64,000 nt of DNA from contig NZ_PKQK01000008.1 of assembly GCF_002968835.1 (NCBI RefSeq), positions 94,693-158,692 on the forward strand, in the 5' to 3' direction. This stretch comes from Paenibacillus sp. PCH8 (lineage in GTDB: Bacteria; Bacillota; Bacilli; Paenibacillales; Paenibacillaceae). Below are positions 15,524-23,393 of this stretch, in pieces (position 1 is the stretch's first letter; each line of letters begins with the position of its first letter). Position numbers and translations under genes: made by a program. A model generated the notes under the pieces. The model ran no database searches, was not told the origin of the DNA, and saw only the letters and a list, made by a program, of their open reading frames with translations.

Positions 15524-15862
15524 TCACGCTCCAATCCGAAAGCCTTGACCGATGGTAGTGCCAACGGGGAGTATTCCGCGATAGCTTCGGCCGGCAGCGA
15601 ATAAAACCATATCTTCACGATGAAAGCCACTGTCCTGTAACTGTTCGTTGATCAATGAAGACCAAATGAACAATTCCGCGGTTGATAACTCCATCACGTT
15701 GACTGGTACAAGCGGAACAACATCAACATCAACAAGTCCATCTCCAGTTAAGGCATAAACGGTATAACCAAGTGCTTTTGCCATCTGCAGGTTTTCGCTC
15801 ATTCGTCTTTCAAACCCACCCAGATTCACGAGAAGACATACTTTCTTTTTCTTGGAATCCAT
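15524..15862 (-). CDS. Hypothetical protein, 112 aa
   Basis: Begins with KKKKVCLLVNLGGFERR, a strand-plus-loop start reminiscent of a small Rossmann-like fold, and contains ALGYTVYALTGDG. GGGGAGG precedes the ATG. Too short and diverged for a family name. It belongs to the closely packed run of small minus-strand genes between 14.4 and 17.1 kb. Confidence 0.55.
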   Translation of the reverse strand: MDSKKKKVCLLVNLGGFERRMSENLQMAKALGYTVYALTGDGLVDVDVVPLVPVNVMELSTAELFIWSSLINEQLQDSGFHREDMVLFAAGRSYRGILPVGTTIGQGFRIGA

Positions 15863-15890
15863 ATCTATAGAACCTCCCCTGTTTGACTTT

Positions 15891-16151
15891 TTATGCGGAA
15901 ATGAGATAGTCGCCGATTTGTTGCAGCACGTTATGTTTGGAAATGAGCTCTAGTAGCTCTTTTTCAAAATGAGCCGCAACAGACTCTTCAACTTTATTTG
16001 CTTTTCCACGTCCACCCACAACCACAATCAATTTAGGACCACTTGTGGCTACATCAAAGTCAATACAGATCTCTTCGCCAGCAACTTCAACAATGGCTAA
16101 CCCGCCAAAAATAAAGCTTTGGCAAAGGCGAATCGAAACTTTTTTGATCAT
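15891..16151 (-). CDS. Hypothetical protein, 86 aa
   Basis: Strong ribosome binding site (GGGAGGAAA before the ATG). The first 55 residues look like beta strands (SFIFGGLAIVEVAGEEICIDFDV, PKLIVVVGGRG) and the last 30 like a helix. No motif recognised. It is preceded by a clear terminator, so it probably has its own promoter or depends on readthrough. Confidence 0.55.
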   Translation of the reverse strand: MIKKVSIRLCQSFIFGGLAIVEVAGEEICIDFDVATSGPKLIVVVGGRGKANKVEESVAAHFEKELLELISKHNVLQQIGDYLISA

Positions 16152-16178
16152 ATCTATTTCCTCCCTGTTTTTAGGAAC

Positions 16179-16210
16179 AAAAAAAGGGATGCTGCATATA
16201 GCAGCATCCC
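16179..16210 (-). terminator. Terminator after the YgiT-type gene
   Basis: GGGATGCTGC pairs with GCAGCATCCC, followed by seven T on the minus strand, shortly after the stop codon at 16237. Confidence 0.85.
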
Positions 16211-16236
16211 TATTTCATCCTATAAAAATTGACTAA

Positions 16237-16512
16237 TTACAAAGTGGCGCTTTTTGGAAAGAAATCCTGCATAGAGAAGTTCTTTTCCAAATCCATTAAT
16301 GAGACGGTGACGTTGCCAACAATCTTGTGTGAAGCCAGCAATCGTGCATAGCCTGCCATTAACGCGCCATCCGCGAGGTGAATCTCTTCCTCGCATCCAC
16401 ATTTCTGTACGGGGATATCCGTAACAATCAAAGTACCCCCGTCAAAACGCCGTTGATTTGAAGTCGTCATTTCTATAATCTCCTTTTTACACCGGTCACA
16501 TTGAGAGCTCAT
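16237..16512 (-). CDS. YgiT/MqsA-type zinc-finger protein, 91 aa (possible antitoxin)
   Basis: The N-terminal 45 residues have the YgiT-type zinc-ribbon layout: CDRCKKEIIE, then a strand pair GGTLIVTDIPVQKCGCEEEI. MqsA, the antitoxin of MqsR, begins with this domain, and stand-alone YgiT-type proteins often sit next to DUF4258 proteins. The MqsA DNA-binding helix-turn-helix is missing; the C-terminal 45 residues are not recognised. GGAGGG precedes the ATG. The DUF4258-like gene lies just upstream on the same strand, which supports a toxin-antitoxin pair. That pairing is inference. Confidence 0.6.
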   Translation of the reverse strand: MSSQCDRCKKEIIEMTTSNQRRFDGGTLIVTDIPVQKCGCEEEIHLADGALMAGYARLLASHKIVGNVTVSLMDLEKNFSMQDFFPKSATL

Positions 16513-16579
16513 TCAGCATCCCTCCTATGACCTTATTTTATCATGAGTTTAGAAAATCACCAAAAGATTTCCGTCCGTT

Positions 16580-16669
16580 TTAGCCAAAAACCAAATGATC
16601 GATCACCAGGATGATCCCGATGATATAAGCTAGCAGCATGAGTGCTTGCTGGCGATCTTTTGTAGGCAT
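16580..16669 (-). CDS. Putative 29-aa membrane peptide
   Basis: A short frame between the DUF4258-like and YgiT-type genes encoding a charged start (MPTKDRQQ) followed by one strongly hydrophobic segment (ALMLLAYIIGIILVIDHLVFG). GTGAGG lies very close to the ATG, so initiation is uncertain. The composition is typical of a single-pass membrane peptide, and the place in the pair is unusual. No family known. Confidence 0.4.
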   Translation of the reverse strand: MPTKDRQQALMLLAYIIGIILVIDHLVFG

Positions 16670-16683
16670 ATCCTCACATCCCG

Positions 16684-17061
16684 TTAATCATTATTAGGTA
16701 TGTACTTCGTGTATCTGGGATTGTCATTCACCGGAAAAACAGTCTTTACGATAAATCGCTTATCTGTCTTCAGGAGAACGATTGCTACAATCCAGTCACC
16801 AGACATAGCTGGCCCAACAATGGTGCGTTCAGGCTCAGGATTACGTCCCTTATCTCCACTATCAAACCCTTCGACAATTTGTCCATGAGCGATAGCCCAG
16901 ACGATATCAAGTTCATCGAATACACGATCAGGATAATTCTCATTGTGCAGACGATCATTGATATAGTGGCGGGAAATTGTAGTGATGTACCCATCCTGTT
17001 TATTAACACCTTTTAATATGCGTTCCATTTCATCTAACCAATAATTTTGCATGTGGTCCAT
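16684..17061 (-). CDS. DUF4258-like protein, 125 aa (possible toxin)
   Basis: The core follows the DUF4258 pattern: ISRHYINDRLHN, DIVWAIAHGQIVEGFD, then WIVAIVLLKTDKRFIVKTVFP. That is a histidine-containing first helix, an 'AI..G.I.E' segment and late strands. DUF4258 proteins are predicted RNase-like toxins related in context to MqsR and are often next to YgiT-type zinc-finger proteins, as here. ATG 17061 is preferred because AAGGGGG lies eight bases upstream; ATG 17085 lacks one. Toxicity is inferred from family and neighbourhood. Confidence 0.6.
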   Translation of the reverse strand: MDHMQNYWLDEMERILKGVNKQDGYITTISRHYINDRLHNENYPDRVFDELDIVWAIAHGQIVEGFDSGDKGRNPEPERTIVGPAMSGDWIVAIVLLKTDKRFIVKTVFPVNDNPRYTKYIPNND

Positions 17062-17387
17062 CTCTATAGCCCCCTTTAATGTCATTTGTTTTTAGACACA
17101 AAAAAAGCCCTGAAAGTTAAAATAGGCATGACCAAATAGGCCATACACTAATTTACCTCAAGGCAATCTTATACGTTGTCTGATTGACAACTGCTCCATC
17201 TACAGCTGAATTATATCAGCCGAGAAAATTAATAGTTATTCGTAATATCGTGATTATAACCTAATTAGGGAAGATGGACAATAGGAAGGCTGGAGCATTT
17301 CTCGGAGGGAAGCAGTCCTAGGGTCTCCAATAGTTGAACGTTGTTGAGAGCTAAGTCTAAGGTGTGGATTTGACTCTCCCCTCCCCT
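17062..17387. other. Intergenic region upstream of the DUF4258-like gene
   Basis: About 325 bases with no supported gene. It holds a small palindrome GTTGTC/GACAAC near 17173-17189 and a minus-strand GGGC followed by seven T near 17093-17103, which is a weak terminator candidate. Promoters for the DUF4258-like gene probably lie here; no clear -35/-10 pair was identified. Confidence 0.35.
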
Positions 17388-17753
17388 CTAACGTGAAGCT
17401 GTGATGTCTACATGCATGTACTCTGTAAGAATCAATGTGATATCCACCTTCACTTTGCTCCATAATAGTGTCATTTTATGTTCATATCCGCGAGTGGAAT
17501 AGTCTACAGTTAAACTTTCCGTAGATCTGTACTGCTTGATTATTTTAATATCTTTTTGCTTGAGCGTTTTCTTCAGTTCAACCATTTCGATAGTGATCCT
17601 TCTCTGAATCGTGTCCAGATGATCCGCATAAGCAGCCTTCATTTTTAACGTTGAAGCGGATATTCTTTTTTTATCCTCCTCGATCGTATCCATTAAGAAG
17701 GGGATTTCTACGTGTCTCTTTACTAAAGCTAATTCTTCAGATGTCTGTTTCAA
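17388..17753 (-). CDS. Hypothetical third gene of the uvrX-yolD operon, 121 aa
   Basis: Helical, charged protein (residues of about 10-80 are rich in K, E and R with leucine spacing, suggesting a coiled coil). TTG 17753 is chosen because GGAGG lies eight bases before it, inside the end of yolD, giving a 17-base overlap. The longer in-frame starts lack such a site. The overlap indicates translational coupling to YolD and expression with the SOS operon. Family not recognised. Confidence 0.55.
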   Translation of the reverse strand: MKQTSEELALVKRHVEIPFLMDTIEEDKKRISASTLKMKAAYADHLDTIQRRITIEMVELKKTLKQKDIKIIKQYRSTESLTVDYSTRGYEHKMTLLWSKVKVDITLILTEYMHVDITASR

Positions 17754-18102
17754 AGTCAGGTCCTCCATCATTAAGTCGAACGGAGAGTAGCTTATCAAAA
17801 TCTATCCAATCATAACCCTGTTCTAATTCGATCTTAATTCGTTTTCCAGTGTTACTTACAGACGTAACGATCCCTTGTATAAATGTACTCCCGGTTTTGT
17901 TAAACACTTCGAGGGTAGCTTCCAACGTATAATTAAGAGACATCCGTATGTTCTGTCCAATGATCTCTCGTTCATCTTCGTGTAAGAGCGGTTTATCTCT
18001 ATAGTCTTTTTCTGCATGGTGTTCATTGATTCGTTCTTTATGCTGCGGCAACATCATCCGATTGGATTCCCATAATCCGTTAGCTACCAGTTTTTTGCTC
18101 AT
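17737..18102 (-). CDS. yolD: YolD-like protein, 121 aa
   Basis: Matches the YolD-like family: NGLWESNRMMLPQHKERINEH near the N-terminus and a C-terminal beta region (TFIQGIVTSVSNTGKRIKIE...WIDFDKLLSV). YolD proteins are encoded next to UvrX-type Y-family polymerases in Bacillales, where they are thought to assist or control the polymerase much as UmuD does. The start ATG overlaps the uvrX stop as ATGA. It falls under the LexA-controlled promoter upstream of uvrX. Confidence 0.8.
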   Translation of the reverse strand: MSKKLVANGLWESNRMMLPQHKERINEHHAEKDYRDKPLLHEDEREIIGQNIRMSLNYTLEATLEVFNKTGSTFIQGIVTSVSNTGKRIKIELEQGYDWIDFDKLLSVRLNDGGPDFETDI

Positions 18103-19340
18103 TTATAGTGTCCTCCAATTTTAGATGCTCTATCTATCGCTTGACCCGCAGCCGTAATCGAGCTCGCTCGTAGTATGGCAATGTCGCCAAATCGATCTTT
18201 GATGTCATCCATGACTCGATCAATCGCCCGTTTCTGCTCTTGATCGTCGAATAAAGATAATTGGTACGTGTCCGCATTAGATAAATCAGAGAGTGATACG
18301 CTGACACGACGAACGGGCTGTCCGTCCCAGTGATGATGAAAGAGCTTCTTAGCAACCTTACACACATCCACGGTTATGTTTGTGGGGTCGGGTAACTTAA
18401 TCTGTCTATGAAACCCCGTTGGCCGGTCGAAATCTGCACCAGTGGAGCTGACGGAAACGACGCTGCCCATCAGCCCCTTTTTGCGGGCTCTTCTGCAAAC
18501 TTCTGTACAGATATCTTGAATGACCACGTCAATCTCCCAGGCCTCTGCATAGTCTCTGGGAAGAGTCATTCCGTTTCCGATATCCTTTTGAACGCTATGT
18601 GTTGAGATCGATACCGGACTTTCGTCTAAACCATTGGCAACCCGCCATATGACCTCTCCATTAACCCCCCATTTGCTTCTTAGCTTGGATAATGGTGTAG
18701 TGGCAAGATCTTCTATTGTCCGGATCCCCATCTTCCAAAGATGTTTTTCCATCCTCGATCCAATTCCCCACATTTCACGTATAGGTTTATGCCCGATATG
18801 TTTATGCAGTTCTTCCTTCTTTAAAAAGAATACTCCACCATCAATTTTTTTAGCGATCATATCACAGCAAAGCTTACTCATCACTTTGTTGGTCGAAATA
18901 CCTGCTCTGGCATATACGCCGGTCTCATTAAGTATTTTGGCTTGAATTTGTTGGGCCAGGTCTATGGGGTCGTTACCAAACAGATGCAGTGATCCAGTCA
19001 CGTCCGTAAATAGCTCGTCTATGCTGTAGGGTTCCACCAGGTCAGTAAACTCCTCAATAATGGACATAATTTGAGTTGAAACCTCGATATACTCCTGCAT
19101 ATGGGGTTTCACGACAATCAATTCCGGGCACTTTTGAAGTGCCTGCCACAGTGGTTCAGCTGTAGATACCCCTTTTGCTTTAGCCAGTGGACATGCAGCA
19201 AGTATAATACCAGAACGTCTTGCGGGGTCTCCCGCTACGGCTAGGGGTTTGTTTTTATATTGGGGCATCTTTGCTTTTTCAACTGAAGCATAAAATGATT
19301 GCATGTCAATAAGCATGATTGTTCGTTGTTTAGTTGCCAT
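18099..19340 (-). CDS. uvrX: Y-family translesion DNA polymerase, UvrX type
   Basis: Error-prone polymerase that copies past damaged DNA. Catalytic motifs are visible: IDMQSFYASVE near residue 10 (metal-binding aspartate) and YSIDELFTDVT near residue 107 (the Asp-Glu pair). The helix-hairpin-helix thumb region (IREMWGIGSRMEKHLWKMGIRTIEDLA) and the little-finger domain follow. 413 residues is the normal length for UvrX/DinB. ATG 19340 has GGGAG eight bases upstream. Two LexA-type boxes flank a TATAAT -10 element upstream, so the gene should be induced by DNA damage. Confidence 0.92.
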   Translation of the reverse strand: MATKQRTIMLIDMQSFYASVEKAKMPQYKNKPLAVAGDPARRSGIILAACPLAKAKGVSTAEPLWQALQKCPELIVVKPHMQEYIEVSTQIMSIIEEFTDLVEPYSIDELFTDVTGSLHLFGNDPIDLAQQIQAKILNETGVYARAGISTNKVMSKLCCDMIAKKIDGGVFFLKKEELHKHIGHKPIREMWGIGSRMEKHLWKMGIRTIEDLATTPLSKLRSKWGVNGEVIWRVANGLDESPVSISTHSVQKDIGNGMTLPRDYAEAWEIDVVIQDICTEVCRRARKKGLMGSVVSVSSTGADFDRPTGFHRQIKLPDPTNITVDVCKVAKKLFHHHWDGQPVRRVSVSLSDLSNADTYQLSLFDDQEQKRAIDRVMDDIKDRFGDIAILRASSITAAGQAIDRASKIGGHYK

Positions 19341-19364
19341 TGGTATCACTCCCGTACATTTAAA

Positions 19365-19404
19365 GAACGTATGTTTGTATATATTATAAACCGAACACAC
19401 GTTC
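19365..19404 (-). promoter_or_regulatory. SOS promoter with two LexA-type boxes
   Basis: GAACACACGTTC (19393-19404) is a perfect GAAC-N4-GTTC box of Gram-positive LexA (DinR). GAACGTATGTTT (19365-19376) is a near match. Between them on the minus strand lies TATAAT (19383-19388). This arrangement should repress uvrX until DNA damage. Confidence 0.8.
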
Positions 19405-19469
19405 TTTATGCAAGAGGTAAATTTTATATTCCAGTTGGTTGCTGAACCAACACTCTTTCAAAATAAGAA

Positions 19470-19500
19470 AACATCCAGTAAATTAACTGGATGTTTTTTA
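19470..19500. terminator. Bidirectional hairpin between divergent transcription units
   Basis: AACATCCAGT pairs with ACTGGATGTT; T-rich on both outer sides. It follows the stop of the gene at 19609 on the minus strand and separates it from the SOS promoter. Confidence 0.6.
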
Positions 19501-19608
19501 ATTAAAGCTCAACTAATTAACAGCAACTCAGCAATAAGAGCTTCACCGATTGAGGTTCTGATCTATATAGACAGTAATCAGATGTTATTTCTTATAATGT
19601 AAATTATT

Positions 19609-20766
19609 TCATCTGTTAAACACCTCATCTCGGAGCATATTGCCTAACTTTTTAAAATATGCGATATAGTGGTCTTCTTTTGTTATTTGGGTTACATCCA
19701 TATCGGAGATATAAACTCTAGGGACTGAGTCGAGAGAACCTGTCGCCCCTAACGCTAAATGACCAGTGGCCAGAGTATATGCTAGGTTCAACACTAAGTC
19801 TAACCGCGAGTACCAAACGCTCGTACCATATCGAGGCCCATCACCTCCACCTGCGATAAGAGGAGCAAAAGTAAAGCCCCCTGTGGAGGTAAATCCATTG
19901 GAGGGGATAGCTGCTGCCATGCAAAGCCAGTTTAAGAAACAACGATTATTTTCGTTTTCTCTTATTAGCTTTTGAGCAGCTGATGCAAATGTAAAACATC
20001 CTAAAGAGTGTGTGATGGCAAACCCAGCAAGGCTTAAATCAGGAGTTTGAGCTTCTGCTATTCGTCTAAGGAAGGGCAGAATATAATCGCCAGTAATGGC
20101 TGCACGACGTTCTAGTTCTCTCCAGAAAACCGCCAAAATTAAAGGATCTGCTTCTCCTGCGGTTCCAATACCAAGCAATAATTGGAATGCTGCTCGTATA
20201 ATTATCTCGTCCTCATCAGTTAACTCGGTATCATAACTAACCAAGTACACGTCATTCAATTCGTTATGTCCGTTGCTGAAGATTTGCACATGCTCTTCTA
20301 TATCCGAGAAAAATGAGTAGGCAGAATTTTTCGAGGATGAATACCCTTTTCCGTGTACAAATAAACTTGGTTTCCTTCCCGGAGGAAATTCATAGGTTTC
20401 CGGATCAATTTGGACAGCCGTATCGGAACTAAATGGTCTCGGTACATAGTAGATGGCTGGTCGAGGATCTCGACGGATGTCTTTTTTTACAAATCTCCAT
20501 ACTTCTTCAATAACTTCACGGGATAAAAAATGTGCATTCAATAGTGCTCTTGTTACCATGGTTTGGTATTCAATAGTGCGATGAGCAACCCTGAGTCGGA
20601 TGTCGTCCATGGCAGCTAAACATTCTCCCACGTTTCCTAAAGTAGCCTGAATATCGTTGATTGTATTATCATACATCCCCTGTACCGCATCACCAGCCTG
20701 TTGGACGGCATCTACTACTTTATCTGACCATTCACCTAACGAACCACCAATTTTCAATTTTTGCAT
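19609..20766 (-). CDS. Alpha/beta-hydrolase-like protein with helical N-terminal domain, 385 aa
   Basis: The middle contains SLFVHGKGYSS, like the oxyanion-hole strand of alpha/beta hydrolases, and about 130 residues later FAITHSLGCFTFASAAQKL, which fits a nucleophile elbow with serine (H-S-L-G). A late DMDVTQITKEDH could supply the acid and histidine. The first 90 residues are helical (WSDKVVDAVQQAGDAVQGMYDN) and unlike a hydrolase, perhaps a delivery or partner domain. No signal peptide. ATG 20766 has GGAGGAG upstream. A lipase or esterase is the best guess; substrate unknown. Confidence 0.55.
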   Translation of the reverse strand: MQKLKIGGSLGEWSDKVVDAVQQAGDAVQGMYDNTINDIQATLGNVGECLAAMDDIRLRVAHRTIEYQTMVTRALLNAHFLSREVIEEVWRFVKKDIRRDPRPAIYYVPRPFSSDTAVQIDPETYEFPPGRKPSLFVHGKGYSSSKNSAYSFFSDIEEHVQIFSNGHNELNDVYLVSYDTELTDEDEIIIRAAFQLLLGIGTAGEADPLILAVFWRELERRAAITGDYILPFLRRIAEAQTPDLSLAGFAITHSLGCFTFASAAQKLIRENENNRCFLNWLCMAAAIPSNGFTSTGGFTFAPLIAGGGDGPRYGTSVWYSRLDLVLNLAYTLATGHLALGATGSLDSVPRVYISDMDVTQITKEDHYIAYFKKLGNMLRDEVFNR

Positions 20767-21156
20767 ATCGCACTCCTCCATTGCAGTTTGATTTTTATTG
20801 TTCGAAATATCGCGGTTCCTTATCCATCAGACGGACTTAAGGTGGATTTCACGTTCTATAAAAGGTGGCCAACACAGTGTTTTTTAAATTACGTGAATTT
20901 AGTCCAGATCGAAGAGAACGAGCGCATGCCGGTAGTTAAGACTTCGGCTCGTAAGTATTTCTGGTCTGTTTACCACTGAAAGACTATAAGTGTGTCAAGT
21001 GAGGCAAGGACATCACGGGGGGTTCAATTATAATGTGATTATAAGCCTAGAGTGGATTAATCCAACATCTGTAACACAAAAAGCCCTTCCGACTTCTATG
21101 TGAGAAGCGAAAAGGCTGAGATTTAGAACAGAAGAAGTGCAAAATATGTGCAGACC
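20767..21156. other. Intergenic region with a terminator for the minus-strand gene upstream
   Basis: About 390 bases without a supported gene. Near 21076-21117 a minus-strand hairpin (AGCCTTTTCGCTTCT with GGGCT) followed by TTTTT ends the transcript of the conjugation hydrolase operon. The rest (20770-21070) contains a plus-strand open frame of 72 codons that lacks a ribosome binding site and is not called. Confidence 0.4.
21076..21117 (-). terminator. Terminator at the end of the Tcp conjugation operon
   Basis: AGCCTTTTCGCTTCT pairs with an imperfect partner ending in GGGCT, followed by TTTTT on the minus strand, about 40 bases after the stop codon at 21157. Confidence 0.65.
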
Positions 21157-21579
21157 TTACAACATTTCATCAAAGAAATGATGCAAGGTGGTGTATCTGG
21201 GAGATTCACTCTGCATATCTTTCTGCAGGATGAGGTAAAGATCTAAGAGTGCATTATCCTCTCCAGCAATGATTTTCTGATTCATCATTTTTAACAACAG
21301 TTGATGTATTGGTTCATGTACATCCGCTTGTATGTCAGAATTTTGTTCATGCAATGCTGTACGATTAGCCTGGAAGAAAACATCTTCGTACCGGTAGACA
21401 ATCATCCGGAGTATTTCTGCTTGTTCTTGCAGATAATTGGATGAAAAGAGCAACCGGAATAGTTTAGAATCATCCATAGGGTGTCCGGCTATGTCTAACC
21501 AGGCCTGTACCCCTTTAAAGGTGATCTCGAAATTCATCATGAAGAAAGAATCAGAGCGTTCCGCAATTTGAGCATTCAT
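21157..21579 (-). CDS. Hypothetical last gene of the conjugation operon, 140 aa
   Basis: A soluble, helical protein (FKGVQAWLDIAGHPMDDSKL, YLQEQAEILRMIVYRYEDVFF). Its ATG overlaps the stop codon of the upstream peptidoglycan hydrolase gene by one base (TGATG), so it is translationally coupled to it. Family not recognised. By position it may be an accessory factor of the transfer machinery. Confidence 0.6.
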   Translation of the reverse strand: MNAQIAERSDSFFMMNFEITFKGVQAWLDIAGHPMDDSKLFRLLFSSNYLQEQAEILRMIVYRYEDVFFQANRTALHEQNSDIQADVHEPIHQLLLKMMNQKIIAGEDNALLDLYLILQKDMQSESPRYTTLHHFFDEML

Positions 21580-23375
21580 CAATATTTCCCCTTTACATAA
21601 TCTATATTGGATACCAGGAGTGCATCCTTCCCAGTAGAGTCAATCGTAACCGTTACGGCATTTGGAATATCCTTCATAAAAATTCTCGGAGGGTTAAGAT
21701 CTCCCCCATATCCTAAGTTTACCACACGATTATAGTTTTCCAAATTGACAATCGATTTGCCGGTATCCGGATCTCTAAACGGGCTACTGGAGTTCCCTAC
21801 AGTTGCGGGGGTTCCATAATATTGCCTTAAACCAAACGTGATAGTTATAGAGTCAATCAAGCCATCGTATACGCCCCCATTGTCCCCACCAAAGCCGCCA
21901 AAACCAATATTCTCAAAGGGTATCCCTGTTGTTGGATCAATTCCCCGGTTCATATCGAGAGCGACCAGGTTCTGAGAACGCATAATGGACTTGAGTTTAT
22001 TCGCATACTGGCTGTCCGTGGCATAGCCGGCACGCTGCAACTCATTAGCAAAAGCAAATGGATTCTCCATCTTCAATGCTTTTTTATATCTGCTGTTCTT
22101 CAGCAAGAATGCAGAGTGGTCCGCAAAGGAAGCTAATGGGCTACTATAGCTGCGGAACTTTGCTTGAATTTGTACGCTAATTCCGCCAATCTCTTCATGT
22201 GTGGTGGCTGTACAGGTTGGTCCCTTCCAACTCTTATTTGCCTTAATCCCGAACATATTATTACAGATGGACCGTTTTCCGTACCCAGACTCTAACGCTG
22301 CCTGAGCAAGAGAAATACTGGCAGGTACACCACTTCTACGTTCTTCCTCTTGTGCTGCTGAAGCATAAGCAATAAAGAACGGATTAGTCAGATTGCCAAT
22401 CTCTGAAGGGATCTGCACGGGAGGGGCTTCTGGGGGAGGTTCAGATACTTCACTGCCATCCGGTAGAATGGCTTGAACCGTGTTGATTCCCCCATTCACC
22501 AGTTCCCGTATATAGATTGTCCCTTGATCTGTAAATGTTGGAGCGGCAGATTCCATAAACACATTATTAATGTATAAGATCTTATTGGATTCAAATGAGG
22601 CACCAGATTCAGCATCCACGCCCGTCCATTTAATTTTCTTGGCCACATCGAATGCTTCTATACTTGCTGTTTCCGTCAATTTAGACATCAACATGACAAA
22701 AGGTTTAGGATCAATAGCTTCTTTGCCTTCAGGTATCATCTCAAAATGGAGATGGGGGCCAGTGGATCGACCCGTGTTTCCTGATAGACCAATAACGTCT
22801 CCCACACTCACATATTGTCCTGGTGTAACAAGTGCTTCACTCAAATGCAAATACCGGCTGCTCATACCAATCTGAGGATTCGTACTTTGAACGGTAACGT
22901 AGATCCCTGCATTCTGCGTGCTGGCCGGATCAGTGCTCCGGGGATAACTTACTTTGGTGACTACCCCTTCAAATGAATTCGTGACAGGGGTTCCTTCCGG
23001 AATCCCGATATCTATACCTTTGTGAAAGGATTGAGCCTCACCTGTAACGGGGTGTTTCCGCGTTCCATAGTCACTGGTGATGGATTGCTCGAAATTACGG
23101 ACATAAATGGTTGGTGGGAGGATCCCTTCAAAGATCTGAGTCTCCCCCGCTACTTCTTCTGCAGATGATACGGCTGCGGCGATCAGGTAGAACATGCCGA
23201 ATACACCGATCAAACAAACGCTGACAATCCAAAAGATGGGGGACTTGAGTATCCCCTTAGTTACCAAATCCTTTGCTTTTTTCTGGACTTTCTGCTTAAC
23301 CTTTCGCTTCAGGTGCTCTTTGAGCATGTCCGCAGTATTACTTGAATTACCAGTACTAGGTAACAGTGTGATCAC
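21579..23375 (-). CDS. Conjugation peptidoglycan hydrolase: M23 peptidase plus GH73 glucosaminidase
   Basis: Opens the cell wall for the transfer channel (a VirB1-like role). One membrane segment at about residues 47-70 anchors it. An M23 (LytM-type) peptidase follows, with FHKGIDIG near residue 118 and GPHLHFE near 205, the metal-binding residues. A GH73/FlgJ-like glucosaminidase (SISLAQAALESGYGKRS near 350, MFGIKANKSWKG) follows. The C-terminal 120 residues are unrecognised. Two wall-cutting activities in one protein recall TcpG and CwlT of Gram-positive conjugative elements. It lies directly downstream of the VirB6-like gene. GTG 23375 is the likeliest start. Confidence 0.85.
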   Translation of the reverse strand: MITLLPSTGNSSNTADMLKEHLKRKVKQKVQKKAKDLVTKGILKSPIFWIVSVCLIGVFGMFYLIAAAVSSAEEVAGETQIFEGILPPTIYVRNFEQSITSDYGTRKHPVTGEAQSFHKGIDIGIPEGTPVTNSFEGVVTKVSYPRSTDPASTQNAGIYVTVQSTNPQIGMSSRYLHLSEALVTPGQYVSVGDVIGLSGNTGRSTGPHLHFEMIPEGKEAIDPKPFVMLMSKLTETASIEAFDVAKKIKWTGVDAESGASFESNKILYINNVFMESAAPTFTDQGTIYIRELVNGGINTVQAILPDGSEVSEPPPEAPPVQIPSEIGNLTNPFFIAYASAAQEEERRSGVPASISLAQAALESGYGKRSICNNMFGIKANKSWKGPTCTATTHEEIGGISVQIQAKFRSYSSPLASFADHSAFLLKNSRYKKALKMENPFAFANELQRAGYATDSQYANKLKSIMRSQNLVALDMNRGIDPTTGIPFENIGFGGFGGDNGGVYDGLIDSITITFGLRQYYGTPATVGNSSSPFRDPDTGKSIVNLENYNRVVNLGYGGDLNPPRIFMKDIPNAVTVTIDSTGKDALLVSNIDYVKGKY

Positions 23376-23393
23376 GTCCTCAAAATAACTAGA

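Noticed and set aside
17254..17463. 69-codon minus-strand frame overlapping the third SOS gene
   Set aside because: Lies in another frame over the end of the better supported gene and lacks a ribosome binding site.
20761..20979. 72-codon plus-strand frame upstream of the hydrolase-like gene
   Set aside because: No ribosome binding site, and it runs through the minus-strand gene's own start region.
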